Source: Methanosarcinales archaeon (GTDB lineage Archaea > Halobacteriota > Methanosarcinia > Methanosarcinales > Methanoperedenaceae). Taken from it: a DNA stretch of 64,000 nt. The notes below the pieces were generated by a model that searched no databases, was not told where the DNA came from, and saw only the letters and a program-made list of their open reading frames with translations. Each line of letters starts with the position of its first letter. Positions within the stretch are counted from its first letter, which is position 1. Both the position numbers and the translations under genes were made by a program. The DNA lies in NCBI GenBank assembly GCA_905339155.1, contig CAJPFJ010000031.1, positions 1 to 64,000 of the forward strand, in the 5' to 3' direction. Positions 50,300 to 59,642 of this stretch are shown here, piece after piece.

Positions 50300-51249
50300 C
50301 TTTTCATCATCCTCTCCCAGAAACCGCCTTCTGCCTCACCCTCACGGATCTCCCTGCCGGTGTAATGAAGGAACACATCATTTAAGGTTCCTCTTCTTAC
50401 CTCTACGAAATCAATGAGCCCCGTGTTTGAAAGAAGGTCCTGGAGATGTTTGCCTGCATCTTTTATAGAGATATAAAGTAATTCATCTTTTTCTTCCGCT
50501 TTCATGACATAATCAAGTTTCCTGATACCTTCAATATCCCGGACCTTTTGTTTGATCGTAACAACATCTCCAGCTATCCTGCTTATCAGCGCCCCTGGTG
50601 AGTCAAGCGCAACGATCCTTCCATAATCGATGATCCCCACCCTGTCGCAAAGCTGTTCTGCTTCTTCCATATAATGAGTTGTAAGCAAGACGGTCATGCA
50701 TTCCTTTCGCGCAAGGTCTTTTATATAATCCCATATGTGCTCTCTTGTCTGGGGATCAAGACCGAGCGTAGGTTCATCAAGGAAAAGAATTTCAGGGTGA
50801 TGCATTATCCCGCGGGCAAGTTCCAGGCGCCTTCTCATCCCGCCTGAATACGTATTTACAAAATCATCCGCCCTTTTTTCAAGGTTCACTATAGACAGGA
50901 CCTCCTCGATGCGCTTTTTTCTTATTGCTTTAGGGACTTCAAAAAGGAGATTATGAAGTGCGAGATTTTCCCGCCCGGTGAGGAGGTCATCAACACTTGC
51001 CTGCTGGAAGACTATGCCAATGGATTTTCTCACTTTTCCAGGTTCTTTGACAATATCAAAGCCATTTACCCAGGCTCTTCCTGATGTGGGTTTTAAAATA
51101 GTGCACAGCATTGAAATAAGCGTTGTTTTCCCGGCGCCGTTGGGGCCAAGAAGCCCGAATATCTCTCCTTCTTTAACTTCGAGGTCCAGTTCATTAACAG
51201 CTGTTATTTTACCGAAATTTTTAGTGAGAGATTCGGTTTTTATTGTCAT
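50296..51249 (-). CDS. ABC transporter ATP-binding protein, DrrA type
   Basis: 317 residues: Walker A GPNGAGKTTLISML, signature YSGGMRRRLELARGIMHHPEILFLDEPTLGLDP and TTHYMEEAEQLCDRVG, followed by a C-terminal ~100-residue domain. Works with the permease directly downstream. A close relative without a permease is at 9035. Confidence 0.95.
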   Translation of the reverse strand: MTIKTESLTKNFGKITAVNELDLEVKEGEIFGLLGPNGAGKTTLISMLCTILKPTSGRAWVNGFDIVKEPGKVRKSIGIVFQQASVDDLLTGRENLALHNLLFEVPKAIRKKRIEEVLSIVNLEKRADDFVNTYSGGMRRRLELARGIMHHPEILFLDEPTLGLDPQTREHIWDYIKDLARKECMTVLLTTHYMEEAEQLCDRVGIIDYGRIVALDSPGALISRIAGDVVTIKQKVRDIEGIRKLDYVMKAEEKDELLYISIKDAGKHLQDLLSNTGLIDFVEVRRGTLNDVFLHYTGREIREGEAEGGFWERMMKR

Positions 51250-51293
51250 GCCAATGAATATGCTTTTACATAATAAAAGATTGATCGTATTTG

Positions 51294-51656
51294 TTAAAGG
51301 TTTGTTACATCAGTTGAGCTTTCAACTACTATCTCGCGGACATTCTTATATTGCGCTACTTTACCACTAATGCGTACTTTGTCACCGGTTTTCAAATTAT
51401 CATACACTTCCTTTGCCCCATTGTCTTTCGAAATGAATACCCTGACGTTGAGATTTGAAATTGAGAGTATCAGGTTATCTCCTTTTGCTGTCATCTGTTT
51501 TGAGAGGATCGTTCCTTCTAAATATATGCTCTCCCCGATCTTTGAGTCCTCTGAATAAGCGGCAACCTGCGGAATAAAACCAAAATAACCGATAATGAGT
51601 GAAAGTACTGCCATTGCCAGCAGTACACTCACTATTTTTTCTTCTTTTTGCATCAT
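51294..51656 (-). CDS. Membrane-anchored OB-fold protein, 120 aa
   Basis: A single N-terminal membrane anchor (VSVLLAMAVLSLIIGYFG) and an OB-fold: SIYLEGTILSKQMTAKGDNL, LSISNLNVRVFISKDNGAKE and LKTGDKVRISGKVAQYKN. Probably binds a small ligand or nucleic acid outside the membrane. It directly follows the FKBP gene (one-base gap), so both are likely extracytoplasmic partners. Confidence 0.75.
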   Translation of the reverse strand: MMQKEEKIVSVLLAMAVLSLIIGYFGFIPQVAAYSEDSKIGESIYLEGTILSKQMTAKGDNLILSISNLNVRVFISKDNGAKEVYDNLKTGDKVRISGKVAQYKNVREIVVESSTDVTNL

Positions 51657-51657
51657 C

Positions 51658-52536
51658 TCATTTATCGATCGATCTCAATGTTATATTGAAGAGTAGGGTT
51701 TTTCCTGCGACTTCTGAGTTCCTGTCCATAATTACTGAAGTCTCATTGAAGCTGACTTTCATGTCTTCCATCTGGCCGAACATGCCAGGGACAGTAATCC
51801 TTTTGTCCGGAATACGGTTATGTCTCAAGGTTATATTCGTGTCATTCACATCAATCACAGTCGTGTTAAACGGAGCGCCCTGGAACTGTATGATTTCATT
51901 CTTAGTTATTTTTGGTTTTACGGTAATGTTTTTATCATCAATTTTTATTACAGTTTCATTCCATGGCGCTCTTGAATCCCATATATTGGATCCCACAATC
52001 AAATTATATTTTAATGATATCTCTGGTGTCATATTCGTGATTGTAACATTGATATTAGTATCCGGGATCGTGACAGTATCTCCCACAGAATGGTTTGGAC
52101 CAAAGATTTGTTCAAACTGGCTGGTGGGTACTTCAAGTACCCTGGGAATTACACTTGTTGCCGGAAGTTCCTGGATTATTGGACTGACCTGAATCCTGGA
52201 AGGATCTACCGGATAACCTTTTTCCGGGGGGATCGTCAAAGTCCTTGTATCTCCAACTTTCATCCCGATAACCCCTTCATCAAATCCTTCTATGACTGAT
52301 CTTGTGCCTACAGTAAAATTAAGGGGCTCATATGGGGCATTGGGATTGAACAAGTCATTAGCCTTAGCCACACTTTCAATAGAAGTATCAAAAACTTTCC
52401 CGTCCTGGTAACTCCCAACATAATCAACGGAAATATTATCCCCGTTTTTTACTGTTTGTCCTGTTTGTCCTGTTTTATCCACACAGCCACTTAATAATAT
52501 TGCAACTGCTAATATAAGAATTAATAATTTTTTCAT
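51658..52536 (-). CDS. FKBP-type peptidyl-prolyl isomerase lipoprotein
   Basis: 292 residues. Lipobox ILLSGC (Cys19) after a short hydrophobic signal anchors it outside the cell. The FKBP domain of the SlyD-like class is visible: DNISVDYVGSYQDGKVFDTS, LNFTVGTRSVIEGFDEGVIGMKVGDTRTLTIPPEKGYP, with an inserted flap and a C-terminal extension of about 150 residues rich in Asn/Thr. It should help fold exported proteins. Gene pair with the OB-fold protein downstream. Confidence 0.9.
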   Translation of the reverse strand: MKKLLILILAVAILLSGCVDKTGQTGQTVKNGDNISVDYVGSYQDGKVFDTSIESVAKANDLFNPNAPYEPLNFTVGTRSVIEGFDEGVIGMKVGDTRTLTIPPEKGYPVDPSRIQVSPIIQELPATSVIPRVLEVPTSQFEQIFGPNHSVGDTVTIPDTNINVTITNMTPEISLKYNLIVGSNIWDSRAPWNETVIKIDDKNITVKPKITKNEIIQFQGAPFNTTVIDVNDTNITLRHNRIPDKRITVPGMFGQMEDMKVSFNETSVIMDRNSEVAGKTLLFNITLRSIDK

Positions 52537-52629
52537 GATATCACCTCATCCAGAGGAATGATAACATATAAGTAATTTGTGATAATTCAGGGGAACATAT
52601 TCTAAAACTTTGTTCATCAGGAATTAGAT

Positions 52630-53658
52630 ATGGAAATTCCGTCATTATTTATGCCTTTAATAACATTGAGTGCCAGTTTAATAATAGCTGGTGCCATAAG
52701 TGTTATAATAAAGATCCTGCAAAAAAGAGCTGAAAAGACAAATACAAAACTTGATGATATTATTCTTCATGCGATCGGAAGGCCGCTTTACATCCTTGTT
52801 ATTGTTGCCGGTATTTATTTTGCTATCCACCAGACTCCCTATCTGGCAGACCTGATGAATAAATCTGACCAGGATTATAAGTATAGGCACTTCATTCTCA
52901 CTATTTTTGTAACATGGATAGCTGCATCGCTGGCAAAGAGGATTATCAAGGAGTATGGCTACGATATTGCAGCCAAAACCGAAGAAGAGATGGATGACAG
53001 GATCGTGGCTCTTGCAGATATGACGGTAACTTATATTATCTGGTTTTTTGGTATTATGAGCGCCCTGTTGGCTATCGGATATGATATAACAGCGTTCATC
53101 ACAGGTATGGGAATCCTTGGTCTGGCCATCGCGCTTGCCTCCCAGAACCTGCTTTCAAACGTTTTTGGTGGCGTCACCATTACCCTTGACCAGCTTTACC
53201 AGGTAGGAGACAGGGTAGAAATGGGTGGTGTCTATGGGGATGTCTACGAAATAAAGCCCAGGTATACAAAGATAAAAACACTTAATAATACCATTATCAC
53301 AATTCCCAACTCTAAAGTGATCAATGAGCAGATAATTAATTATGCAGTACCTGATGCCTCGGTAAGAGTAAAGATACCTGTTAGTGTTGCATATGGTACA
53401 CCTCCTGAACAAGTAGAGAAAATCCTTCTTGAAATTGCAGATAAAACCCCACTTATCCTGAAAGAACCTGAGGCTGCTGTCCGCTTTACTGAATATGCTT
53501 CGTCGTCCCAGAACTTCGAACTGATTGTCTGGGTCATGCATTATGATGACAGGCATCCCATTATTGACCAGGTTTTCAGGGAGATTTTCATTCGCTTTAA
53601 AAATGAAGGTATTGAGATGCCATTTAACCAGATGGATGTCCATATTAAGAAAGATTGA
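52630..53658 (+). CDS. Small-conductance mechanosensitive channel (MscS family)
   Basis: 342 residues: about four membrane segments, with the pore helix segment TGMGILGLAIALASQNLLSNVFGG (Gly/Ala packing), then the beta domain QVGDRVEMGGVYGDVYEI with RYTKIKTLNNTIITIPNSKVINEQIINY and a C-terminal mixed domain. It releases osmolytes during hypo-osmotic shock. Followed one base after its stop by the next gene. Confidence 0.9.
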   Translation: MEIPSLFMPLITLSASLIIAGAISVIIKILQKRAEKTNTKLDDIILHAIGRPLYILVIVAGIYFAIHQTPYLADLMNKSDQDYKYRHFILTIFVTWIAASLAKRIIKEYGYDIAAKTEEEMDDRIVALADMTVTYIIWFFGIMSALLAIGYDITAFITGMGILGLAIALASQNLLSNVFGGVTITLDQLYQVGDRVEMGGVYGDVYEIKPRYTKIKTLNNTIITIPNSKVINEQIINYAVPDASVRVKIPVSVAYGTPPEQVEKILLEIADKTPLILKEPEAAVRFTEYASSSQNFELIVWVMHYDDRHPIIDQVFREIFIRFKNEGIEMPFNQMDVHIKKD

Positions 53659-53659
53659 A

Positions 53660-54085
53660 ATGGAATTAACACGAAAATCAATACTCTGCGCAGGATGCGG
53701 GGTTGTACTGACATCAGGACTGATAATTCTTCTGATCCTTCTAACCGCACTCCCTGTGTCCTATTTTTCAATTTCTGTTCAAAAACTTACCTTGATCTTG
53801 ATTTTTATTTTCTCATTAATTATTGCAATGCCACTGATTATCAGGAAATTAAACAGGCTTTCTGATGATAAAAAGATACTCGGCTGGACGTTTATAGGAC
53901 TTGGGATGGAATTTATCCTATTTCCGTTCATGCTTGTGTTCTTTATATTTAATTTTTCATCGGTCGTTGGCATAATTATTGGAGGATCTATTATGATGCT
54001 TTCTTTAATATTTGGGTTAACTGCCGGCTTATTAAGTATTGTAATGGGAATATCATTGGTTAAAAGAAAAGAAAGAGTAGTTTAA
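53660..54085 (+). CDS. Membrane protein of unknown function, 141 aa
   Basis: ATG 53660, directly after the mscS stop. Four hydrophobic segments (VVLTSGLIILLILLTALPV, LTLILIFIFSLIIAMPLII, LGMEFILFPFMLVFFIF, IIGGSIMMLSLIFGLTAGLL) with short loops. No enzymatic motif. Likely a partner of the channel or a small transporter; unrecognised. Confidence 0.7.
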   Translation: MELTRKSILCAGCGVVLTSGLIILLILLTALPVSYFSISVQKLTLILIFIFSLIIAMPLIIRKLNRLSDDKKILGWTFIGLGMEFILFPFMLVFFIFNFSSVVGIIIGGSIMMLSLIFGLTAGLLSIVMGISLVKRKERVV

Positions 54086-54117
54086 AAACCCTAAAGGAAA
54101 AGATTACGAGGAAAAAT

Positions 54118-54453
54118 ATGAACGATGAACTTGCACAAATAAAAAAGAAGAGACTCGAAGAATTGATGAAGCGTCAGCATGACGCTGTAACCCCAAAACG
54201 TCAAATTGTGATTGAAGTATTCACATCCCCAACATGTCCACATTGCCCCAGCGCGGTTGCTATGGCACAGGAACTTGCTTCGCAGATGTCTGGCGTACAG
54301 GCATTTGAGATTTCAACAGCTACCCCCCAGGGGTTTGCAAAAGCGGCGCTTTATGGTGTTAAGGCTGTTCCAACTGTGTTCATTGACCACAAACGCGCGT
54401 TCGTTGGAGCGCCTCCGTCTATCGAAGCATTGCGAAAGGCCATAAAAAGTTAG
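54118..54453 (+). CDS. Thioredoxin-like protein with PDCD5-like N-terminal helix
   Basis: 111 residues. A charged N-terminal helix (DELAQIKKKRLEELMKRQ) is followed by a thioredoxin fold with SPTCPHCPSA (active CPHC, about residues 39-42) and the cis-Pro loop GVKAVPTVFI. The helix resembles the start of the PDCD5-family protein encoded at 59285, a common N-terminal extension in archaea. Convergent with the next gene, overlapping by four bases. Confidence 0.85.
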   Translation: MNDELAQIKKKRLEELMKRQHDAVTPKRQIVIEVFTSPTCPHCPSAVAMAQELASQMSGVQAFEISTATPQGFAKAALYGVKAVPTVFIDHKRAFVGAPPSIEALRKAIKS

Positions 54454-54911
54454 ATCTCAAAAGGGATTTTCTTAAAATTTCCATCTTTAAGGTTCTTAAA
54501 CTCAACTCCGCCTTTCACTCCTGATATATCAACGCCATCAAACTCGGATGATCCGCATAAGATATCCTGTTCTGGGTGGGTTCCCGGAGTAATACTGCAG
54601 CTTACACGCGTCCTGTCACCAGCAGAAACAACGATCTTTAAGCGCTTTGATGCCGGGTGCTTTTTAGAAAGGGCTATAAAAGGCGATCCCACCTCCCGTA
54701 TCAGAAAAAGAATGCATTTCAAACCTTTTATAATGGTATCATCAGTCCCAAAACCCGATGCTACGAGCAAATCCTCTGGTTCAAGAGCAAGTATTATTTC
54801 CTCTTTATCAGTTTCCAGGAAGAATTGTTTATTTTCTCCTACTTTGACTATTCCTAGTGTCCCTTCTTTTCCCCGGACAAGGAGCAATTCTTGAGTATTT
54901 AAAGGGATCAT
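54450..54911 (-). CDS. Hypothetical protein coupled to zinc-ribbon gene, 153 aa
   Basis: Start ATG 54911 overlaps the TGA of the zinc-ribbon gene (54908-54910), the usual coupled arrangement; the longer frame from 54950 would overlap that gene. Beta-rich sequence: ELLLVRGKEGTLGIVKVGEN, EIILALEPEDLLVASGFGTD, SRLKIVVSAG-like strands and a Gly-rich end. I do not recognise a family. A nucleic-acid-binding role is possible from the partner. Confidence 0.6.
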   Translation of the reverse strand: MIPLNTQELLLVRGKEGTLGIVKVGENKQFFLETDKEEIILALEPEDLLVASGFGTDDTIIKGLKCILFLIREVGSPFIALSKKHPASKRLKIVVSAGDRTRVSCSITPGTHPEQDILCGSSEFDGVDISGVKGGVEFKNLKDGNFKKIPFEI

Positions 54912-55069
54912 TCTTCCGCGAACATAAGACTCGTTTTGTTTGAATGGCACGACGGGCAGATCACTTTTTTCCCGACACCTCTGAACTCATTGTTGCAATC
55001 ACTGCACTTATAGAATTTTGCATTTAACTGCTGGACCTCAATATTGAATGCGTCACCGACACTGCACAT
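54908..55069 (-). CDS. Small zinc-ribbon protein, 53 aa
   Basis: GGAGGTGA upstream of ATG 55069. Cys ligands: YKCSDCNNEF (Cys22, Cys25) and ICPSCHSN (Cys38, Cys41), a compact zinc ribbon as in ribosomal or transcription-related small proteins. ATGA overlap with the 153-aa gene, so both are made together. Confidence 0.7.
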   Translation of the reverse strand: MCSVGDAFNIEVQQLNAKFYKCSDCNNEFRGVGKKVICPSCHSNKTSLMFAEE

Positions 55070-55123
55070 GCTTTTTCACCTCCGTAATGATCGTACATGT
55101 TTAATCCTGTTCTTATATTAACC

Positions 55124-55615
55124 TTATTTGAGATATTTGTTTATAAATCGTTCGTATACTGCAGCATCCACGGTCTTACCTGCCCAGTACTTTATGATTT
55201 CTCCCTTATTTATTATGGCAGTGAGAGGTAGTTTCTTTTCTTGCCCTTCTTCGTGGAAGATTATCTGGTAGAGCACACCTTCCGGCCTATCCTCGATTAC
55301 TTCAAATATTTCTATCCTGTTCCCGTATGTTTCCTCTATTGCCTTAATATTGGCCTCATTACTCTCGCATATCTTGCATTTATCCTCTCGCATCCGGTCG
55401 CGCCTGATATTCAGGAAAACCGGGATTTCTATTTCATTTATCCTTTTGACAACCTGTGATACCTGTCTATACTTTTCATCTACAAATTGCTCGATAAAAG
55501 CCTTGAAATCAACCCTTACCTCCTCAACTGTCATTGAATTCTTTTTTGCCAGCGCTTCTACAAATTTCTGTTTGAAAGATTCTTTATGGGCCGTTAAGAG
55601 GTTGGTCAGGTTCAT
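55124..55615 (-). CDS. Thioredoxin-fold protein with helical N-terminus, 163 aa
   Basis: The first ~75 residues are helices (ESFKQKFVEALAKKNSMTVEE). The rest looks like thioredoxin: DKCKICESNEANIK with a CxxC site (about residues 80-83), a strand IEIFEVIED, and LPLTAIINKGEIIKYWAG with the cis-Pro-like region. Not in an operon. Probably a disulfide reductase or a metal-binding variant. Confidence 0.7.
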   Translation of the reverse strand: MNLTNLLTAHKESFKQKFVEALAKKNSMTVEEVRVDFKAFIEQFVDEKYRQVSQVVKRINEIEIPVFLNIRRDRMREDKCKICESNEANIKAIEETYGNRIEIFEVIEDRPEGVLYQIIFHEEGQEKKLPLTAIINKGEIIKYWAGKTVDAAVYERFINKYLK

Positions 55616-55693
55616 GGTAATTCATCAGGAAATATTATGTCCGATGATTAAAGGGTTTTGCTGAAGAATAAAAAAAGAAAAAGCAGGTCAAAC

Positions 55694-57112
55694 CTACTTT
55701 TTATCGACTGGTGTGGCTTTTGGAGCAGGAGCTTTGGGCGCTTCCACCTTCGGTGCTGCCGCAGGAGCCGCTGCAACCTTTGGCGCTTCTTTCTTTGGTT
55801 CAGCCGGCGGCTTGGGCGGGATAGTCTGCGTCCTGAAGAGGTCGCTTATAGATTCCTTTGGAGCGCCTGGTGCGGGTGGTTTGACATCGGTGCTCAGTCC
55901 CATCAAATGAGCTGTAAGAACCACAAGGTCGTCCACGCTCATGTCAAGTTTGAGTTCGTCCCTTCCATCAAGAAGATTTCGCCTGCAGAATGGGCATGTG
56001 CTTATTAATGCTTCTGCGCCTGTCTCTTTTGCATCAGTTACCCGCGCTTTTGCAACACCAAGTGCAAGGTCAGGAATACCTGCTTTCACACCTCCACCTG
56101 CGCCGCAGCATCTCTGTTCCTTGCGGTTTCGTTTCATTTCCACAAGTTTGATGCCCGGCATGCTTTTTAGGACTTTCCTGGGTTCTTCGAATACGCCAAC
56201 GTGTCTTCCAAGGTGGCATGGGTCATGATAAGTGATAGTCTTGTTTAGGCTCTTTTCCCACTTTATTTTTCCAGCCTCAACTTGCTCAGCCAGGAACTGG
56301 GACATATGGATCGCTTCAAATGGCAATGCTTTTCCATATGCTCGCGGCCAGTCTATCTTTGCTGCCCTGAAACATCCGGCACAGGCAAATATGACCCTCT
56401 TTGCGCCCCTTGCTTTAAGTGCCTCTACGTTATGTATGGCGGCTTTCTTTGGTGTATCATTTATATGCTGCTGACCTGTCCTTATAAGAGCTGAACTGCA
56501 GCACCATTCATCCTCACCAAGAACCATAAACGGCACATTGAGTTTATTCAATATCCTTGCGGTGCTGACCCCCAGCACCTGCTGGTTGTATCCTGCGGTG
56601 CATCCTATGAAATATGCTATATCGGATTTATCTGCAATCTTGATATCAGGAGTCATCCATGCAAGGCGGTCTTTTTGCTGTTTCATGTATGGGTTATGTC
56701 CTTCTTCTATAAGCTTTGGGAAAAGACTCTGCTTGCCAAAAGGCCCTGTTCCATATTTTACAAGGTTAGCTCTTGTTGATTCCCAGAGTTCTATCGTGTT
56801 GATACCGGCAGGGCATACTGTTCCACACATACCGCAGGTTGTACAATTGTAAAGGTCGTCCGTGAATTTCTTGATCTCTTCAGGCGGGATCTTTTCAGGT
56901 CCGAAAAGCCTTGCTTTCAGACCATAACTTTTGGTCATAAAATCCCGCCATCGCAGGATCTTATCCCTCGGCTCGATGTCCTGGTTCTTATCCCTTGCAT
57001 CATAAGTGGGGCAGTATTTTACGCACTCTCCGCACCTTGTGCATGCATCGAATTCCATTAACTGGGTAGCTGTGAAATTTACAGTGTTTAATGAAGGTTT
57101 CTCTTTAGCCAA
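55694..57112 (-). CDS. hdrD: HdrD-like heterodisulfide reductase catalytic subunit
   Basis: 472 residues. Two [4Fe-4S] ferredoxin motifs ([12 protein letters not shown] and [12 protein letters not shown]), then two CCG domains: one with [22 protein letters not shown] and ACAGCFR, one with [18 protein letters not shown] and CPFCRRNL, the unusual [4Fe-4S] sites that cleave CoM-S-S-CoB. A ~50-residue Lys/Pro/Ala-rich tail ([19 protein letters not shown]) follows, which typical HdrD proteins lack. Downstream of hdrE with a one-base gap, the same order as in Methanosarcina. Confidence 0.85.
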   Translation of the reverse strand: MAKEKPSLNTVNFTATQLMEFDACTRCGECVKYCPTYDARDKNQDIEPRDKILRWRDFMTKSYGLKARLFGPEKIPPEEIKKFTDDLYNCTTCGMCGTVCPAGINTIELWESTRANLVKYGTGPFGKQSLFPKLIEEGHNPYMKQQKDRLAWMTPDIKIADKSDIAYFIGCTAGYNQQVLGVSTARILNKLNVPFMVLGEDEWCCSSALIRTGQQHINDTPKKAAIHNVEALKARGAKRVIFACAGCFRAAKIDWPRAYGKALPFEAIHMSQFLAEQVEAGKIKWEKSLNKTITYHDPCHLGRHVGVFEEPRKVLKSMPGIKLVEMKRNRKEQRCCGAGGGVKAGIPDLALGVAKARVTDAKETGAEALISTCPFCRRNLLDGRDELKLDMSVDDLVVLTAHLMGLSTDVKPPAPGAPKESISDLFRTQTIPPKPPAEPKKEAPKVAAAPAAAPKVEAPKAPAPKATPVDKK

Positions 57113-57113
57113 T

Positions 57114-57914
57114 TTACTCGCCTCCCTGGTTGACCAGAATAGTCAGGGGTGCTGTTATCATATGGAAATACTTGCTAAATGGAAGGTAAGCAACACAGAA
57201 TAGCAATGTAAAGACCTCATGGAACAGTACTGTCAGGTTATCAAAAAATCCCATTGGATATAACGAGATTACTTCTCTCGTGACCTGATATACATCAGCG
57301 CGAAGATATTGTGCATAGAATCCAGTCACCACTACAATAAGCAAACCTATTACCAATATCCAGTCAACATCCGCATTGCGCGCCTGGACATCCTTGCCTT
57401 TGGATAATAGTCTTCTCCCCATGGCGATAACTATGCCCAGAACAAGCATGAAGCCAAAAATATCGTTTGGAAGTTCAAGGGATTTCCACATCCCGATAAA
57501 GAATTCCGGACCTGCCCCAAGAATGAAAGGCCCATAAAATTCAGCTGCTGCCGCAACAATAGTTAATATCAATAATCCGACCCAGCCCCAGAATATAAGA
57601 ATATGCATGAACCATTCAAGCTTCCTGCGCCTGTATGTCCTGCGCTGGAACGCCACATCAAGTATCAATATTTCAAGGGCAGGTCCTAAACCTTTTTCAA
57701 ATATCTTGCTAATTATCATCTTAAGAGCGCCCCATGCTCCATAAGGTTTTGTAGCGCCTTCGGGGATTGCTCGCCCCCATTTTTCTAATTGTATGTATAT
57801 TCCAACAATGAACAGGATGATAGATATGATCGCTGTGATAACCATGATCCTGTAATCGATGAAAAGTGTATCGAATACCGTTTTACCAAATATTGTAAGG
57901 CCTTCTGTTGCCAT
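57114..57914 (-). CDS. hdrE: HdrE-like cytochrome b subunit
   Basis: 266 residues with five membrane segments: [77 protein letters not shown] and [18 protein letters not shown]. Histidines in segments 2 and 5 (WFMHIL, LFHEVF) and the KYFHM end can bind b-type haem, as in NarI/HdrE. It passes electrons from methanophenazine-type carriers to or from HdrD in the membrane. First gene of the pair; a clear 5' leader is AT-rich. Confidence 0.85.
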   Translation of the reverse strand: MATEGLTIFGKTVFDTLFIDYRIMVITAIISIILFIVGIYIQLEKWGRAIPEGATKPYGAWGALKMIISKIFEKGLGPALEILILDVAFQRRTYRRRKLEWFMHILIFWGWVGLLILTIVAAAAEFYGPFILGAGPEFFIGMWKSLELPNDIFGFMLVLGIVIAMGRRLLSKGKDVQARNADVDWILVIGLLIVVVTGFYAQYLRADVYQVTREVISLYPMGFFDNLTVLFHEVFTLLFCVAYLPFSKYFHMITAPLTILVNQGGE

Positions 57915-58046
57915 TTTATCCTCCTATTATAGCCTGACGGCTTTCATTCCCCTAAGAATCTATGTGATATTAAGCTTTCTATATGAAGTCAGGATGTAGA
58001 GTACGGATATTTTTCGGATTTAGACAATATGAGGTCATGACACATG

Positions 58047-58064
58047 TTTTATAATGTTATAAAA
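58047..58064 (+). promoter_or_regulatory. Palindromic TATA-like element before cysS
   Basis: TTTTATAA-TG-TTATAAAA, centred about 25 bases before ATG 58081. This is where a TATA box would be for a leaderless message; the symmetry could also serve a regulator. Confidence 0.45.
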
Positions 58065-58080
58065 TAAACAGAAACTCATA

Positions 58081-59319
58081 ATGCTGGAACTTTTTAATTC
58101 CCTTACCAGAAAAAAAGAAACATTTGAACCTTCAGGGGATGTAGTTGGAATTTACACATGCGGCCCCTCTGTTTACCAGTATGCACATATCGGGAATTTC
58201 AGGACTTTTGTATTTGAAGATGTGCTTGTAAGGTACCTGAAGTTCAAAGGTTATGCAGTAAAAAGAGTGATGAACCTGACCGACATTGAAGATAAAGCAA
58301 TAACTGTTGCAAAAGAGGAAGGAAGGCAGCTTTCTGAATTGACACAATATTACTCAAAGATTTTTTTTAAGGATATGGAATTATTGAACCTGTTACCTGC
58401 CGATGTTTTCCCAAGAGCTACAGAACATGTGCCTGAGATAATAGATATTATAAAAAAGATAATGGAAAATGGTTACGCTTATAGTGGCCAGGATGGGACA
58501 ATTTATTATGATGTCTCGAAATTCAAAGATTATGGAAAACTCTCACATCTTAAGCTAAGGGCAGGAAAGAAAAAAATTAAACGCGACGAATGGGGCGAAG
58601 ATACTTCAATTATCTCGGATTTCGCTCTCTGGAAGTCATATGAGAAGAAAGACAGAAATGTTTTCTGGGAAACTGAACTCGGAAAAGGCCGCCCTGGCTG
58701 GCACATAGAATGCTCTGCTATGGGTTCAAAGCATCTTGGCAAACGTTTTGATATTCATGTTGGAGGGGTAGATAACATTTTCCCGCATCATGAGAACGTA
58801 ATAGCGCAGAATTTCGGGGCGTTCGGCGTTAATCCCTCCAAATACTGGCTTCACTGCAGGCATCTCATGGTTGATGGCAAGAAAATGTCAAAATCAGCAG
58901 GGAATTTCTATACGCTCCATGATCTTATTGATAAAGGATTCGAGCCTATGGCGATAAAGTATCTGCTGCTTTCCACAAACTACAGGCACAGGTTGAATTT
59001 CACACTGGGGGGACTTGAGGAAGCAACAGAAAAAATCACCAGGATTTGTGCTGCGATAAAACACCTGAAGATAAAAAATGGCGCTGACGATATTCAAAAA
59101 ATCGTAACCATAACAAGAAAAAAATTTGAAAATGCGATGGATGATAACCTCAATACAGGAAAAGTGCTAAAAATCATGGAAGAGTTGGCAGAGCAGGTCG
59201 GCAGGATGAATCCTGACAAAAAATCCTCGGAAAATATTCTTGAATTATTCAGGGATTTTGACCTGGTTCTCGGATTGCAACTATTTACATCCTTCTTATC
59301 TGCATCTCATGCTTTTTAG
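58081..59319 (+). CDS. cysS: Cysteinyl-tRNA synthetase, short C-terminus
   Basis: 412 residues, against about 460-480 in typical CysRS. Class I catalytic domain complete: zinc Cys in TCGPSVYQ (Cys27), HIGN for HIGH at about residue 36, GWHIECSAMGSKHLGKRFDIHVGG and the KMSKSAGNF loop (about residue 267). DALR helices are present, but the anticodon-binding end after LVLGLQLF is short, overlapping the PDCD5-like gene tail to tail by 35 bases. Charges tRNA-Cys; in methanogens it can coexist with SepRS/SepCysS. Confidence 0.9.
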   Translation: MLELFNSLTRKKETFEPSGDVVGIYTCGPSVYQYAHIGNFRTFVFEDVLVRYLKFKGYAVKRVMNLTDIEDKAITVAKEEGRQLSELTQYYSKIFFKDMELLNLLPADVFPRATEHVPEIIDIIKKIMENGYAYSGQDGTIYYDVSKFKDYGKLSHLKLRAGKKKIKRDEWGEDTSIISDFALWKSYEKKDRNVFWETELGKGRPGWHIECSAMGSKHLGKRFDIHVGGVDNIFPHHENVIAQNFGAFGVNPSKYWLHCRHLMVDGKKMSKSAGNFYTLHDLIDKGFEPMAIKYLLLSTNYRHRLNFTLGGLEEATEKITRICAAIKHLKIKNGADDIQKIVTITRKKFENAMDDNLNTGKVLKIMEELAEQVGRMNPDKKSSENILELFRDFDLVLGLQLFTSFLSASHAF

Positions 59320-59623
59320 GCTGAAGCTGCATCAGGAGCGCCTTAAGTTTTGCATCGTCGATCTTTCCCGCAAGTCTTCCGCTCTGGGCAAGTGACACAA
59401 GCTGCGCCTCGACATTTGCCACAAGCTCAGGCTTTGTCATTTTAAGAGTGTTCAATCTCTCTCTTGCTTCAGGTGTAAGGATCTGGCGCATGACAGCTTG
59501 CTTTTTAGCCTCATACTCCGCTCGCGCTTGCTCCTGCTGTGCAGCCTGGGCCTGACCTGAGTATTGCTGCTGCTGTAATTGCTCAAGCCTGCGCCTTTTT
59601 ATTTCTTCTAGATCCTCATCCAT
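59285..59623 (-). CDS. PDCD5/TFAR19-family DNA-binding protein
   Basis: 112 residues from ATG 59623. LEEIKRRRLEQLQQQQ is the typical N-terminal helix, then AVMRQILTPEARERLNTLKMTKPELVANVEAQLVSLAQSGRL and the basic end LKALLMQLQPKK. Homologous to archaeal DNA-binding proteins and eukaryotic PDCD5. Directly downstream of the S19e gene, a frequent archaeal pairing. Confidence 0.9.
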   Translation of the reverse strand: MDEDLEEIKRRRLEQLQQQQYSGQAQAAQQEQARAEYEAKKQAVMRQILTPEARERLNTLKMTKPELVANVEAQLVSLAQSGRLAGKIDDAKLKALLMQLQPKKHEMQIRRM

Positions 59624-59642
59624 ATTTATCAATCTCCGTCAC

